Source: Modicisalibacter radicis
Lineage (GTDB): Bacteria > Pseudomonadota > Gammaproteobacteria > Pseudomonadales > Halomonadaceae
Length of the DNA stretch: 64,000 nt
Direction: 5' to 3'
NCBI RefSeq assembly: GCF_900961225.1
Contig: NZ_CAAHFN010000052.1
Coordinates: forward strand, 1-64,000
The position numbers and the translations under genes were made by a program. A model generated the notes under the pieces. It did not search any database. It was not told the DNA's origin and was given only the letters and a program-made list of their open reading frames with translations. Below, one piece after another: positions 26,568-34,986 of this stretch (positions are counted from its first letter, which is position 1; every line of letters begins with the position of its first letter).

Positions 26568-27876
26568 TCCAATACTGCTTACGCTGTTGATGTTCGGGGC
26601 CATGCTGATCCTGATGTTTTTTGGGATGCCATTGGCCTGGACTTTGATGGGAGTGGGGGTCGGTTTCGGTTACTGGATCTGGGGGCCGGATAGCTTGGGC
26701 ATCATGCTGCCCTCGGTCTTTGGCTTGATGAACGAGTTTATTCTGGTCGCACTGCCGCTGTTTATTCTGATGGGGATGCTGCTGGAGCGCTCCGGCATCG
26801 CCGATGACCTCTTCGAAATGATCTACAAGATCATGGGAGGCGTGCGCGGTGGTCTGGGCATGGGTACCGTCGTAATCTGTGCCCTGATTGCTGCCATGGT
26901 GGGGATTACTGGCGCTGCCACTGTCAGCCTTGGATTGATAGCGTTGCCTGCCATGCTCAAACGCGGTTACAGCAAACAGCTCTCGGCAGGCTCCATCATG
27001 GCAGGGGGAGCGTTGGGTTTCCTGATCCCACCCTCGTTGGTCATGATCCTCTATGCCTTTTTGACTCGCGAGTCGGTAGGTAAGCTGTTCGCCGCGGGCA
27101 TCATGCCTGGCCTGATGCTGGCCACCATTTACATGCTCTACATAGGCATTCGCTGTTATCGCAACCCGGAGCTGGGACCACCCATAGAGGTGTCCGAGCG
27201 GATCAGTGCCTGGGAAAAGATCATCGCACTTAAAGCCATGGTGCTGCCCGGCGCTCTCATCGTCGTGGTCTTGGGAACGATGGCGGTCGGTGTGGCCTCG
27301 CCCACCGAGGCCTCAGCGCTAGGCGCCTTTGGCGCTATGCTCTGCGCTCTGGCTCATGGCAGGCTCAACGTGTCGATGCTCAATAGTGCTCTGTTCAGCA
27401 CGGCACGGATCATGGGTATGCTGATGTGGATCATGATCGGTGCGGTGATCTTTTCGAAGATATATATTGCCTTGGGGGCTGGCCAGGCGATCGTAGGCCA
27501 GATAATGGCTGCAGAACTCAGTCCTTACCTTGTCCTGACAGTGATCTTGCTCAGCTATCTCGTATTGGGCATGTTTCTGGATGACTCTGCAATTCTATTT
27601 ATTACCGTGCCGCTCTATGTCCCTATCATAGAAGCATTGGGTTTCGACCCGATCTGGTTCGCCATTCTGTTCGTACTGTCGATGCAGAGCGCCTACCTAA
27701 CGCCGCCTTTCGGCTATAACCTGTTCTACATGCGTTCAGTGGCGCCTCCTGAAGTGACGACGGGTGATCTCTATCGGTCGGTGGTTCCGTTCTTGGCTAT
27801 GCAGGTGCTAGGTATCGTGCTGCTGGTGCTGTTCCCGCAGATTGCCCTATGGTTGCCCGAGCTTATCTTCGAGTAG
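26554..27876 (+). CDS. dctM: TRAP transporter large permease, DctM family
   Basis: 440 residues, about 12 hydrophobic segments. Typical DctM pieces are LVALPLFILMGMLLERSGIADDLFE and SIMAGGALGFLIPPSLVMILY, with ASPTEASALGAFGAM later. It drives Na+-coupled import with DctP and DctQ. Start ATG 26554 lies within the end of dctQ, consistent with coupling; upstream frame extension to 26473 is just overlap with dctQ. The cupin gene follows after 8 bases. Confidence 0.9.
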   Translation: MVSIDPILLTLLMFGAMLILMFFGMPLAWTLMGVGVGFGYWIWGPDSLGIMLPSVFGLMNEFILVALPLFILMGMLLERSGIADDLFEMIYKIMGGVRGGLGMGTVVICALIAAMVGITGAATVSLGLIALPAMLKRGYSKQLSAGSIMAGGALGFLIPPSLVMILYAFLTRESVGKLFAAGIMPGLMLATIYMLYIGIRCYRNPELGPPIEVSERISAWEKIIALKAMVLPGALIVVVLGTMAVGVASPTEASALGAFGAMLCALAHGRLNVSMLNSALFSTARIMGMLMWIMIGAVIFSKIYIALGAGQAIVGQIMAAELSPYLVLTVILLSYLVLGMFLDDSAILFITVPLYVPIIEALGFDPIWFAILFVLSMQSAYLTPPFGYNLFYMRSVAPPEVTTGDLYRSVVPFLAMQVLGIVLLVLFPQIALWLPELIFE

Positions 27877-27884
27877 GAGGTTTC

Positions 27885-28184
27885 ATGTCCCATCGACCAT
27901 TGTCGGCCGCATCGATTCGGCAGCTCGAAGATGACAAGGTTGTCGTGACTCGCTGGGATTTCGCGCCAGGCGCAGAGACCGGTTGGCATCATCATTTCCA
28001 TGACTACGTCGTCGTGCCACTCGTTGATGGAAAGATGCTTCTGCATACCGCCGAGGGATACAACGAGAGTTGCGTCAAGGCCGGCGTTTCCTATCGCGGC
28101 CTGGCTGGCGTGGAACACAACGTCATCAACGCGGGCACCGGCCATTTCGCATTTGTCGAGATTGAATTCAAGGAAAGCCACTAG
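27885..28184 (+). CDS. Small cupin-domain protein
   Basis: 99 residues forming one cupin beta-barrel. The metal motif is GWHHHFHDYVVVPLVDG in the first cupin box, and the second box is less clear (EHNVINAGTGHFAFVEIEF). It is preceded by a perfect AGGAGG. It directly follows dctM in the TRAP/M20 operon, so it is likely an isomerase, a dioxygenase-like enzyme or a sensor for the pathway. Its chemistry cannot be assigned. Confidence 0.83.
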   Translation: MSHRPLSAASIRQLEDDKVVVTRWDFAPGAETGWHHHFHDYVVVPLVDGKMLLHTAEGYNESCVKAGVSYRGLAGVEHNVINAGTGHFAFVEIEFKESH

Positions 28185-28431
28185 CTAGGGTTGCAAGTTG
28201 ACCTTTGACTAGTCGCGGGCATTCGGCTGGGACCGTGCAATTTTGTGATGAACCGGATGCAGCAGCACCATTGCAACGAAGGCTTCGTGCTGCACCGTCC
28301 GGTGAGCATCAGGTGAATGTAGTGGCGGGCACATGAGCACGCTTGAATTTCGTGATTCTGGTGGCGGTTGCCACGGTACGTTATCGATCCCTACGAGATG
28401 CTTTGCGAATTTCTAGATATTGGAGAGAACG

Positions 28432-29391
28432 ATGCAGAGCATTACAGCCGAGCTTGGAGTTACTGTAGTGGCGGGCTTCTTGGGGGCCGGGAAGACGACG
28501 CTGGTGAACCATTTGCTGCATCATTCCGGTGGTCGCCGGCTAGGGGTTATGGTCAATGATTTCGGCGCACTCAATATCGATGAAGCGCTCATTGATGAGC
28601 GCCGAGAGGATCTGATTACTCTGAGCAATGGCTGCGTATGCTGCAGCTTGCAGGGTGAGCTTTCGTCTTCCATCGAGTCGATGATCCGTCGTAGTGGAGA
28701 GCAACTAGATCATTTGTTGATTGAATGTAGCGGCGTTTCGGATCCGGAGCGGGTGGTGAACGTGCTGCAATATCCCCGCATCCGCGCGAGGGCACGATTG
28801 GACGCAGTCATCACGCTGGTTGATGCCGCGCTGGATTACACTGGCTTGAGCCCGGCCCTGCGGCATCTCATAGCTTCACAGGTCGATAACGCGGATCTTG
28901 TCTTGATCAATAAAACTGATCTTGTAGATGAGCAGACTATCGCACTGCTCGAGCAGGCGGTCCTGTTTCCCGGGACTCGCCACGTGAGAGTGACTCAGGC
29001 AGCACTACCCGCGGAGTTCATCTTTTGGTCGACATTAGACGAGACGTCGTTTCGCCGCGTGCGCTCCGGCCCTCCTTCGGTGACTAGTATCGAAGCACTG
29101 GGACTCAAGACACTGAGTTGGGAATCTCAGGGGACCGTGAACATGGACGAACTGCATGAGCTTTTACAGGGTTTTCCCAAGGAGGTAGTGCGCTTCAAGG
29201 GCATCGTTAATCTTAGCGATGGTCGGGTCTTGGCCTTGCAGCGTGCGGCAGGCCGATTGATCAGTTGGGAGCTTGATAATGTGACAAAGAACGAGAACCG
29301 GTTGGTATTCATAGGTGAAGATTCGGCGTCTCTCTGGGAATGGCTCTCCCTGCGCTTGGAGCGGCTGACGACTCTTTCTGGTCCAGGGTAA
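28432..29391 (+). CDS. CobW/COG0523 GTPase (second copy in the window)
   Basis: 319 residues. P-loop GFLGAGKT at 15-22 and CVCC at 68-71, the same positions as the 8364-9407 protein, although the two are divergent in sequence. NKTD for guanine recognition is visible (LVLINKTDLVD). Putative metallochaperone for one of the amidohydrolases of the insert. The 247-base gap to the cupin contains no convincing gene. The start was placed at ATG 28432 after GGAGAGAAC. The gene ends 12 bases before the right direct repeat, so it is the last gene of the insert. Confidence 0.86.
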   Translation: MQSITAELGVTVVAGFLGAGKTTLVNHLLHHSGGRRLGVMVNDFGALNIDEALIDERREDLITLSNGCVCCSLQGELSSSIESMIRRSGEQLDHLLIECSGVSDPERVVNVLQYPRIRARARLDAVITLVDAALDYTGLSPALRHLIASQVDNADLVLINKTDLVDEQTIALLEQAVLFPGTRHVRVTQAALPAEFIFWSTLDETSFRRVRSGPPSVTSIEALGLKTLSWESQGTVNMDELHELLQGFPKEVVRFKGIVNLSDGRVLALQRAAGRLISWELDNVTKNENRLVFIGEDSASLWEWLSLRLERLTTLSGPG

Positions 29392-29403
29392 CTAAGTTCT
29401 GTA

Positions 29404-29493
29404 GCGCCGACGGCGCTGATGCTGGCCGCTTCGCTGGACGGCGATCTCTACGTTGGCCAGACCCTCGGACCCAACAGCGGCGACGTGATGTAG
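29404..29493 (+). pseudogene. 3' fragment of the SDR gene (duplicate)
   Basis: The last 30 codons of the SDR gene (PTALMLAAS... to the TAG at 29491-29493) without its head. The parent is 17686-18426. Created by the insertion/duplication event, not expressed as a protein. Confidence 0.88.
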
Positions 29494-29509
29494 TCGCTCG
29501 GGAGCGCGT

Positions 29510-29527
29510 CGGTGCCCGACGGCACCG
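29510..29527. terminator. Terminator hairpin (right copy)
   Basis: Identical to the hairpin at 18443-18460 (CGGTGCC / GGCACCG). Confidence 0.55.
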
Positions 29528-29530
29528 GCC

Positions 29531-30226
29531 TTATTGAGTTCCCTCGAACATGCGATGGCGGGCGTTGCCTATATGGGAGCGCATGGCGGCTTCGGCGCGC
29601 TCCGCATCCTTGTCGGCGATGGCCTCGACGATGGCCAGATGCTCGTCCTGAACCAGTTTCAGTCGCTCCCGCGATGCCATCAGCGAGAGCCGCCGGGTCA
29701 GGTTCATGCCCTCCTTGATACTCTCGTTGAGGGATTTCAGCACGGTAATATAGTAATGGTTGCTGGCGGCCTCGGTGATGGCCAGGTGAAAGCGATAGTC
29801 TTCATCGGTGGCCAGGTCCTGCCGCGCGTTTGCCTTGCCTATGACGTCGTAGCAATGACGTATATGCTCCAGTTGCTCCGGCGTGCGCCTCATCGCCGCG
29901 AGGTGTGCCGCCCGGGATTCCACGTCGGCGCGAAACTCGAAGCAGCGTTGGATGTCGGCAATGCTCGAGATGGGGGCAAACTGCAAGACGGCGCTGTCGG
30001 GCTGGCGGATCACGAAGCTGCCGGACCCGCGCCGAGAGACCACCAGCTCGTCTTCCTTGAGCCGGGCCAGTGCGTCGCGCAGCACGGGGCGAGAGACTTC
30101 GTATCTTTGGCATAACTGGGCTTCGGTCGGGAGCTTCTTGTGAACCGGGTAGTGGCCGTCGATGATTGCCGCCAGGATCTTTTCGTAGACCGCCGAAGCC
30201 AGTGAAAATTTTTCGTCGCCTGCCAT
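29531..30226 (-). CDS. GntR-family regulator, FadR/FCD subgroup
   Basis: 231 residues. N-terminal winged helix (IIDGHYPVHKKLPTEAQLCQ, YEVSRPVLRDALARL, wing SRRGSGSFV) and C-terminal FCD ligand domain with the typical Asp/His pattern (DEDYRFHLAITEAASNHYY, HLAIVEAIADKD). It once stood convergent to the SDR gene at 17686-18426 and probably regulated that operon or the TctABC genes. It is the intact original of the fragment at 18464-18666. Confidence 0.9.
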   Translation of the reverse strand: MAGDEKFSLASAVYEKILAAIIDGHYPVHKKLPTEAQLCQRYEVSRPVLRDALARLKEDELVVSRRGSGSFVIRQPDSAVLQFAPISSIADIQRCFEFRADVESRAAHLAAMRRTPEQLEHIRHCYDVIGKANARQDLATDEDYRFHLAITEAASNHYYITVLKSLNESIKEGMNLTRRLSLMASRERLKLVQDEHLAIVEAIADKDAERAEAAMRSHIGNARHRMFEGTQ

Positions 30227-30257
30227 AGTGCCTTGCTCCGGTCAGAGCCCGCCCCCG

Positions 30258-30570
30258 TTATTGTGCGACAGGGGGGGCGTATCCATTCGGTCGTAGATAG
30301 CCAGCTGCCTTCTGCCCGGGAAAACCGACGTTCTCGGGTCCTGGAATGTGCTCTAGAAAGTAGGTCCTTTCCCCGGGAGGCCTCCAGGCGGCGTTAGTGC
30401 CGATCATCGCCCAGCCCACGATGGCGAGGCCGGCCAGCCCGCGCGAGTGGATGATCGACAAGGGCCACCGGATACTCGCCGGATTTCAACGTCGAGCGCA
30501 TGACGTCGTCCTCGATGATTGGACCGAGGATGAATACCAGGATCAAGAGGCGAGCGGAAAATCATGCTTC
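30258..30570 (-). pseudogene. Decayed TctA-family permease C-terminus
   Basis: On the minus strand, two adjacent frames carry recognisable tail-end TctA sequence: LLILVFILGPIIEDDVMRST in one, then LAGLAIVGWAMIGT in another. It matches the region FILGPGLEEYLRRTL of the intact TctA at 30643-32172. A frameshift near 30460 separates the two. No start and no preceding body exist, so it is a relic of a second tripartite transporter. Confidence 0.62.
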
Positions 30571-30642
30571 ATTGGAAGACACTCCGTCAGCCCGAGGCCA
30601 AGCGGCCCCGGCAGCAAACTTGAAGGAATTGACGAGAAAGAG

Positions 30643-32172
30643 TCAGCCCGGACTCTCGCCACTCTTGAGCTGCACCGGCTTTCGAATGACCAGAAAGTAG
30701 ATGAATACCAGCGTCAAAAGCACGAAGAACAGGCTGTCGGGCTCGGTCAGGAAGACCGATGGATCGCCGTTGGACAGCGTCAGGGTGCGTCGCAGGTACT
30801 CTTCGAGCCCCGGCCCGAGGATGAACCCGAGCAGCAGCGTCACCACCGGATAGCCGTACTGTCTCAGGTAGAAGGCCAGCACGCCCAGGAGCAGGGTCAT
30901 CATCATCTGAAAGGTCGAGTAGGTCGCGACATAGCTCCCTACCACCGCCAGCATCGCGATCGTGCCGAACAGTACGTCACGGCGAATCCTGACGATGCGG
31001 ATGAAGTACGGACCCAGCAGGTACATGGTCAGCGGAATCAGGATCAGCGCACTGAAGATGAGCGAAGCCAGCATGGGGGCAATCAGCCCGGCCTGTGACT
31101 CCATCAGTTGCGGCCCGGGCTGGATCCCGTTGATCACCAATACCCCCAGCACGATGGCGGTGATCGGATCACCGGGGATACCAAAGGTCAGCATGGGGAC
31201 CAGGGCGCCACCACAGACCGCGTTGTTGGCGCTTTCCGCCGCTGCTATGCCCTGGGGGTTGCCCTTGCCGAAGCTGTCCGGCTCACGGGAGGTCCGAACC
31301 GTTTCCACGTAGGCCAGGAAGCCACCCATGGAACCGCCGGCGCCGGGCAGGGTGCCGACCAGATAGCCGATGAGGGACGACTTCAGGTAGCAGGCCGCGC
31401 CAATGCGACGAATGGCCGAGTAGGGTGGGATGAAGTCCCGGCGACGAATCCGCGCGACCCCTTTCAGTCGCTCGCGGATGCGACGCGCCTCGGCATTCCC
31501 GGCAAGCTGGGTCAGCAGTTCGCTGATGGCGAAGGTGCCGATGATCACCGGCATCAGGTCGATGCCCGCGGCGAGTTCGCCCATGCCGAAGCTGAACCTG
31601 GCTATCGGCATCATGGCGTCCAGTCCGACCGTGGCCAGCATCAGGCCGAGGCAGGCGGAGATCGCGGCGCGGCGCACATTGCCCCGCTGGGCGATCACGA
31701 TGACGATCAGGGCGAACAGGATCAACGCGCACTTGCCGGTGGTCTGTACCAGCAGTGACAGATCGGCGATCAGGGGTGCCAGCACGACCAGCAGCACTGC
31801 GCCGAAGACACCGCCGATCATCGAGGCGAAGGCCGCATGGCCCAGCGCAAGGGGGCCTTCGCCCCGCTGCTGCATGGGATAGCCTTCCAGTGCCGTCATC
31901 ATCGAGGACGGCGCCCCCGGGATATTGATGGTGGTCGCCGTGATGCTCCCCCCGCACATCCCCGCCATATAGATGCTCGCACAGGCCATCAGTGCGGTGG
32001 TCACATCCAGGCTGTAGGTCAACGGCAACAGCAGCGCCAGCGCCAGGGTGGCGGTCAAGCCCGGAATCGCCGAAAAGAGGGTGCCTACCAGAAAACCCGC
32101 GACTACATAGAACAGCACCGTGGGATTCAATAACAGGCCGAAACTGGCCGCCACTTGCATCATGAAGTCCAT
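30643..32172 (-). CDS. tctA: Tripartite tricarboxylate transporter large permease, TctA family
   Basis: 509 residues, about 11-12 membrane segments. It has the family motif near the N-terminus (LVGTLFSAIPGLTATLALAL) and MCGGSITATTINIPGAPSS, plus the tail GFILGPGLEEYLRRTLTLS. Inner-membrane component that, with TctB and TctC, imports carboxylates. Its start lies 3 bases downstream of tctB, so they are one operon in the order tctC-tctB-tctA on the minus strand. Confidence 0.92.
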   Translation of the reverse strand: MDFMMQVAASFGLLLNPTVLFYVVAGFLVGTLFSAIPGLTATLALALLLPLTYSLDVTTALMACASIYMAGMCGGSITATTINIPGAPSSMMTALEGYPMQQRGEGPLALGHAAFASMIGGVFGAVLLVVLAPLIADLSLLVQTTGKCALILFALIVIVIAQRGNVRRAAISACLGLMLATVGLDAMMPIARFSFGMGELAAGIDLMPVIIGTFAISELLTQLAGNAEARRIRERLKGVARIRRRDFIPPYSAIRRIGAACYLKSSLIGYLVGTLPGAGGSMGGFLAYVETVRTSREPDSFGKGNPQGIAAAESANNAVCGGALVPMLTFGIPGDPITAIVLGVLVINGIQPGPQLMESQAGLIAPMLASLIFSALILIPLTMYLLGPYFIRIVRIRRDVLFGTIAMLAVVGSYVATYSTFQMMMTLLLGVLAFYLRQYGYPVVTLLLGFILGPGLEEYLRRTLTLSNGDPSVFLTEPDSLFFVLLTLVFIYFLVIRKPVQLKSGESPG

Positions 32173-32175
32173 GCG

Positions 32176-32679
32176 TCATCCCCACAGCGTCGGCAGACGG
32201 ATATTGAAGATTTCATTGAAGATCAGAAACCCGAGGGCGGTAATCGCCAGGGCGATGACGGCCTTGATCGGCCATTTCTCGAGTCCCGAAAAGAACAGCA
32301 TCACCACCAGCACATAAGCCAGGGTGGAAAGCCCGTAACCCAGCGTCTGGAAACTCAGCACATAGACCAGGGTCGCCAGCATCAGAAGAAGTTCGGGCGG
32401 CCACCGACGCCTCGACTCGGAACGTTGCGCGCTCGCCGCGGAGGAGGAAGGTGGCCCGGCACGGAGCGCCGCCCACCACTGCAGCGTACACAGCAGCACG
32501 GCGAGTACACCGACCAGCAAGGGAAAGAAAGAAGGCGTGAGCTTGCCCCCGGCGACGGGAGGCCCCATGGCGATACTGCCCGCCAGATACCCCAGCGACA
32601 ACAGCGCCAGTACGCCATGGAACCAGGCCGCTCCGGAACGAAGCGCGCGCCTGAGAAAATAAGGAGCTCGACAAGACAT
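32176..32679 (-). CDS. tctB: Tripartite tricarboxylate transporter small permease, TctB family
   Basis: 167 residues with four membrane helices (GVLALLSLGYLAGSIAMG; LLVGVLAVLLCTLQWW; a late pair). The PPVAGGKLTPSFFPLLVG segment is typical. Start ATG 32679 (GAGAGGTG upstream) was preferred over 32724, whose leader is Cys/Arg-rich. It pairs with TctA. Confidence 0.83.
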   Translation of the reverse strand: MSCRAPYFLRRALRSGAAWFHGVLALLSLGYLAGSIAMGPPVAGGKLTPSFFPLLVGVLAVLLCTLQWWAALRAGPPSSSAASAQRSESRRRWPPELLLMLATLVYVLSFQTLGYGLSTLAYVLVVMLFFSGLEKWPIKAVIALAITALGFLIFNEIFNIRLPTLWG

Positions 32680-32853
32680 GCAACACCTCTCTCGGCCTCC
32701 TGCCACGGGAAGCCGGCTACACAATGATCGTTGAGGTCCCGAGGGGCGGCAGGTTCTCGATGGGCATCCCGCCTTCCCTGCGATGAAGCGCCAGCGAAAC
32801 TCGGTATCGGCGAGGGAAGGGGGGCAACCTTCCCTCGCCGGGCCGTCAGGCGC

Positions 32854-33861
32854 CTAGAGGCCCAGTTCATCCATGGCGTCGTAGGTCCGCTCTTGATAGT
32901 CGTCGATCCACTCCGTCACTTCCTCGCTGCCAAGCCAGCCCGGCGTGACGCCGATGCTGGTGACCCACTGCTGAAACTCGTCGCTCGAATAGGCCTCGTG
33001 ATAGAGGGACTCGAGGGTGTCGAGGGTGTCCTCGGGCGTGTTGGCCGGGGCGGCCAGGACGATGAAGCTGCCGGTCTCGAGATCCACCCCGAATTCGCTG
33101 ATCGGTGGAACCTCGGGGTAGGCCGGGTTCTGTTCGGAAGACAGCTCGACCACCCCGATGGCATCACCCGACGACAGGATGCCGGAGAAGTCCCCCAGGC
33201 TCGAGATCGCCGCGTCGATCTCGCCCGACAGCAGCGCCTCGGTCTCGGCGGTGGACGAGCCCGGGTAAGAAACGACGTTGAAGGATACGCCGGTGGCCGC
33301 TTCCAGCCGGCGCACGGCCAGGTACGGACCCGACCCCTGGGGCGCCACGCCAATGCGCACCGTGCCCGGGTCGGCCTCGGCCGCCTCGATCAGTTCCTCA
33401 TAGGAAGAGAAGCCCGACTGCTTCGACACCACGATGGAGTCTGCCTCCTGGGTGACACGAGCAAAGGGCGCGAGTCTGTCGAGGGAATAGCCCGGCACCA
33501 TGTTGCCGCGGGGCAGGGTGATGACACTGTCGTAGGTGAGCACGCCGATGGTGTGACCGTCGGGCCGCGCCTTGGCCAGTTGCATCAGGCCGGTGGCGGT
33601 CACCGCTCCGCCGATGTTCTCGACGTAGATGGACGTGTCCAGCGACTGTTCCGCCAGGCTGCTGATCTTGCGTGAAATCGCATCGGCACCGCCGCCGGCG
33701 GGCCATGGCACGATCATGCGGATATCCCGCTGAGGAAAATCGGCATGCGCATGAGGCCCTATCACCGCGCCAGCCAGCACTGTGCCAGCGAGCACTCCAC
33801 CCGCGACACCGCGGGCGAGACGTTGATGGGCAGACCGGGCCAGGTTATCGAAAGCAAACAT
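32854..33861 (-). CDS. tctC: Bug/TctC-family periplasmic binding protein
   Basis: 335 residues. A signal peptide covers about residues 1-35 (hydrophobic GVAGGVLAGTVLAGAVIG, cleavage near AHADFP). The mature protein begins with the Bug motif (RDIRMIVPWPAGGGADAISRK). Binds a carboxylate ligand for TctAB. Start ATG 33861 after CAGGAGT; the frame reaches 33987 but that leader is implausible. The ligand may relate to the RraA-family gene upstream. Confidence 0.9.
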   Translation of the reverse strand: MFAFDNLARSAHQRLARGVAGGVLAGTVLAGAVIGPHAHADFPQRDIRMIVPWPAGGGADAISRKISSLAEQSLDTSIYVENIGGAVTATGLMQLAKARPDGHTIGVLTYDSVITLPRGNMVPGYSLDRLAPFARVTQEADSIVVSKQSGFSSYEELIEAAEADPGTVRIGVAPQGSGPYLAVRRLEAATGVSFNVVSYPGSSTAETEALLSGEIDAAISSLGDFSGILSSGDAIGVVELSSEQNPAYPEVPPISEFGVDLETGSFIVLAAPANTPEDTLDTLESLYHEAYSSDEFQQWVTSIGVTPGWLGSEEVTEWIDDYQERTYDAMDELGL

Positions 33862-33913
33862 TGGCGACTCCTGAATATTATGATTGTGGGCGGATCGAAG
33901 CGACTCGCTGCCG

Positions 33914-34657
33914 TCAGCGAGTCGCTTGGCTCCGCAGGTAGGCCTGATATTCTTCGCGGGCCTTTTCGTTGGGCGGATACAGGCCAATGACCGCCGCGCC
34001 AGCGTTCACCTTCTCGAGCACATAGGCTTCGAAGGCTTCCATTCCGGCGGCTTCCTCGGCGACCTCGTCAGCCAGCTCGAGCGGCACCACGATGACGCCA
34101 TCGCCGTCACCCACCAGGACATCCCCCGGGTAGACCGGCACGCCGCCGCAGCCGATGGGCCGTTGAATATCCACCGCGTGATGCTTGGTCAGGTTGGTCG
34201 GCGCGCTGGGCTTGGTGCAGAACACGGGCATCGACATCGTCTCGACATACTCCGAGTCGCGAACGCCGGCGTCGGATACGAAGCCCACGCACTCGCGGAC
34301 CTGGAGCCGTGTCAGCAGAATGCTTCCCGCACTGGCGGCGCTGGCATCCTGGCGGCAGTCCGAGACCAGTACGCGGCCCGGCGGCACGCTTTCCACCGCG
34401 AGACGCTGAGGATGCTGGGGGTCATGGAAAGTGGCGACCACGTCCAGGTCTTCACGGGCAGGGATATAGCGCAGTGTGTAGGCCTGCCCCACCATCTTGA
34501 CCTGGGAGTGGTTCATGCGTCCGACGTTTTGGATATAGGTGTTCTTCAGGCCGCGCTTGTGCAGCAAGGTATGCAGTGAGGCGGTCGAGGCCCGCACCAG
34601 GCGCTCGCGGGTGATGTCGGAGAGTTCATCGTGGGGGTAGTCGTTGATTACGCTCAT
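33914..34657 (-). CDS. RraA-family protein (HMG/CHA aldolase-like)
   Basis: 247 residues resembling the RraA / 4-hydroxy-4-methyl-2-oxoglutarate aldolase family. Motifs are GRVLVSDCRQ, GFVSDAGVRDSEYVE and the strong GDVLVGDGDGVIVVP. In catabolic clusters these are aldolases or decarboxylases of oxo acids rather than RNase E inhibitors. ATG 34657 was chosen; a longer frame from 34720 is not supported. It is the first gene of the minus-strand tct operon, linking carboxylate import with its cleavage. Confidence 0.83.
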   Translation of the reverse strand: MSVINDYPHDELSDITRERLVRASTASLHTLLHKRGLKNTYIQNVGRMNHSQVKMVGQAYTLRYIPAREDLDVVATFHDPQHPQRLAVESVPPGRVLVSDCRQDASAASAGSILLTRLQVRECVGFVSDAGVRDSEYVETMSMPVFCTKPSAPTNLTKHHAVDIQRPIGCGGVPVYPGDVLVGDGDGVIVVPLELADEVAEEAAGMEAFEAYVLEKVNAGAAVIGLYPPNEKAREEYQAYLRSQATR

Positions 34658-34986
34658 GGCTCGGCCGAGTCGCTGTGTGGGTGATGGACCCACTATAGGA
34701 AGCACCCAAGCCGGTTTCAAACAACTTTTTACAAATATTGGGTTTCTGAAGAAGAAGAGGCCTATGAAAGGTCAGGTTTTTACATGCAAGATTTCTAAAA
34801 TTACTTTAATATCAATATATTGAATTGAATTTTTCGGCCCGGTCGGCGAGCGTCATGTCTTCTTAGACATAGGTATTATATGGAAATATTTGTATTTAAA
34901 GGGCCGCCAGCCGCGGTGCTTGACGCCGGCTTCACCAGCCTCGCGCAGATCCTGATGAATGGCGCTTTCGCTTCCTGGCGGTGCCT
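34658..34986. other. AT-rich intergenic region
   Basis: About 330 bases, strikingly AT-rich between 34715 and 34910 in an otherwise GC-rich stretch. It holds a perfect 12-bp palindrome TCAATATATTGA at 34812-34823 and an inverted repeat ATGTCT-TCTT-AGACAT at 34855-34870. No gene is seen. It must hold the tct promoter and may be a regulator or nucleoid-protein binding zone. Confidence 0.5.

Larger units (their letters stand above)
29404..29733 (+). repeat. 330-bp direct repeat, right copy
   Basis: Second copy of 18337-18666. It contains a headless SDR 3' end and the natural 3' end of the intact GntR gene. The pair brackets a segment of lower GC than either flank. Confidence 0.93.

Noticed and set aside
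18337..29733. Composite transposon explanation for the 330-bp repeats
   Set aside because: The repeats contain parts of chromosomal genes (SDR and GntR), not transposases or terminal inverted repeats.
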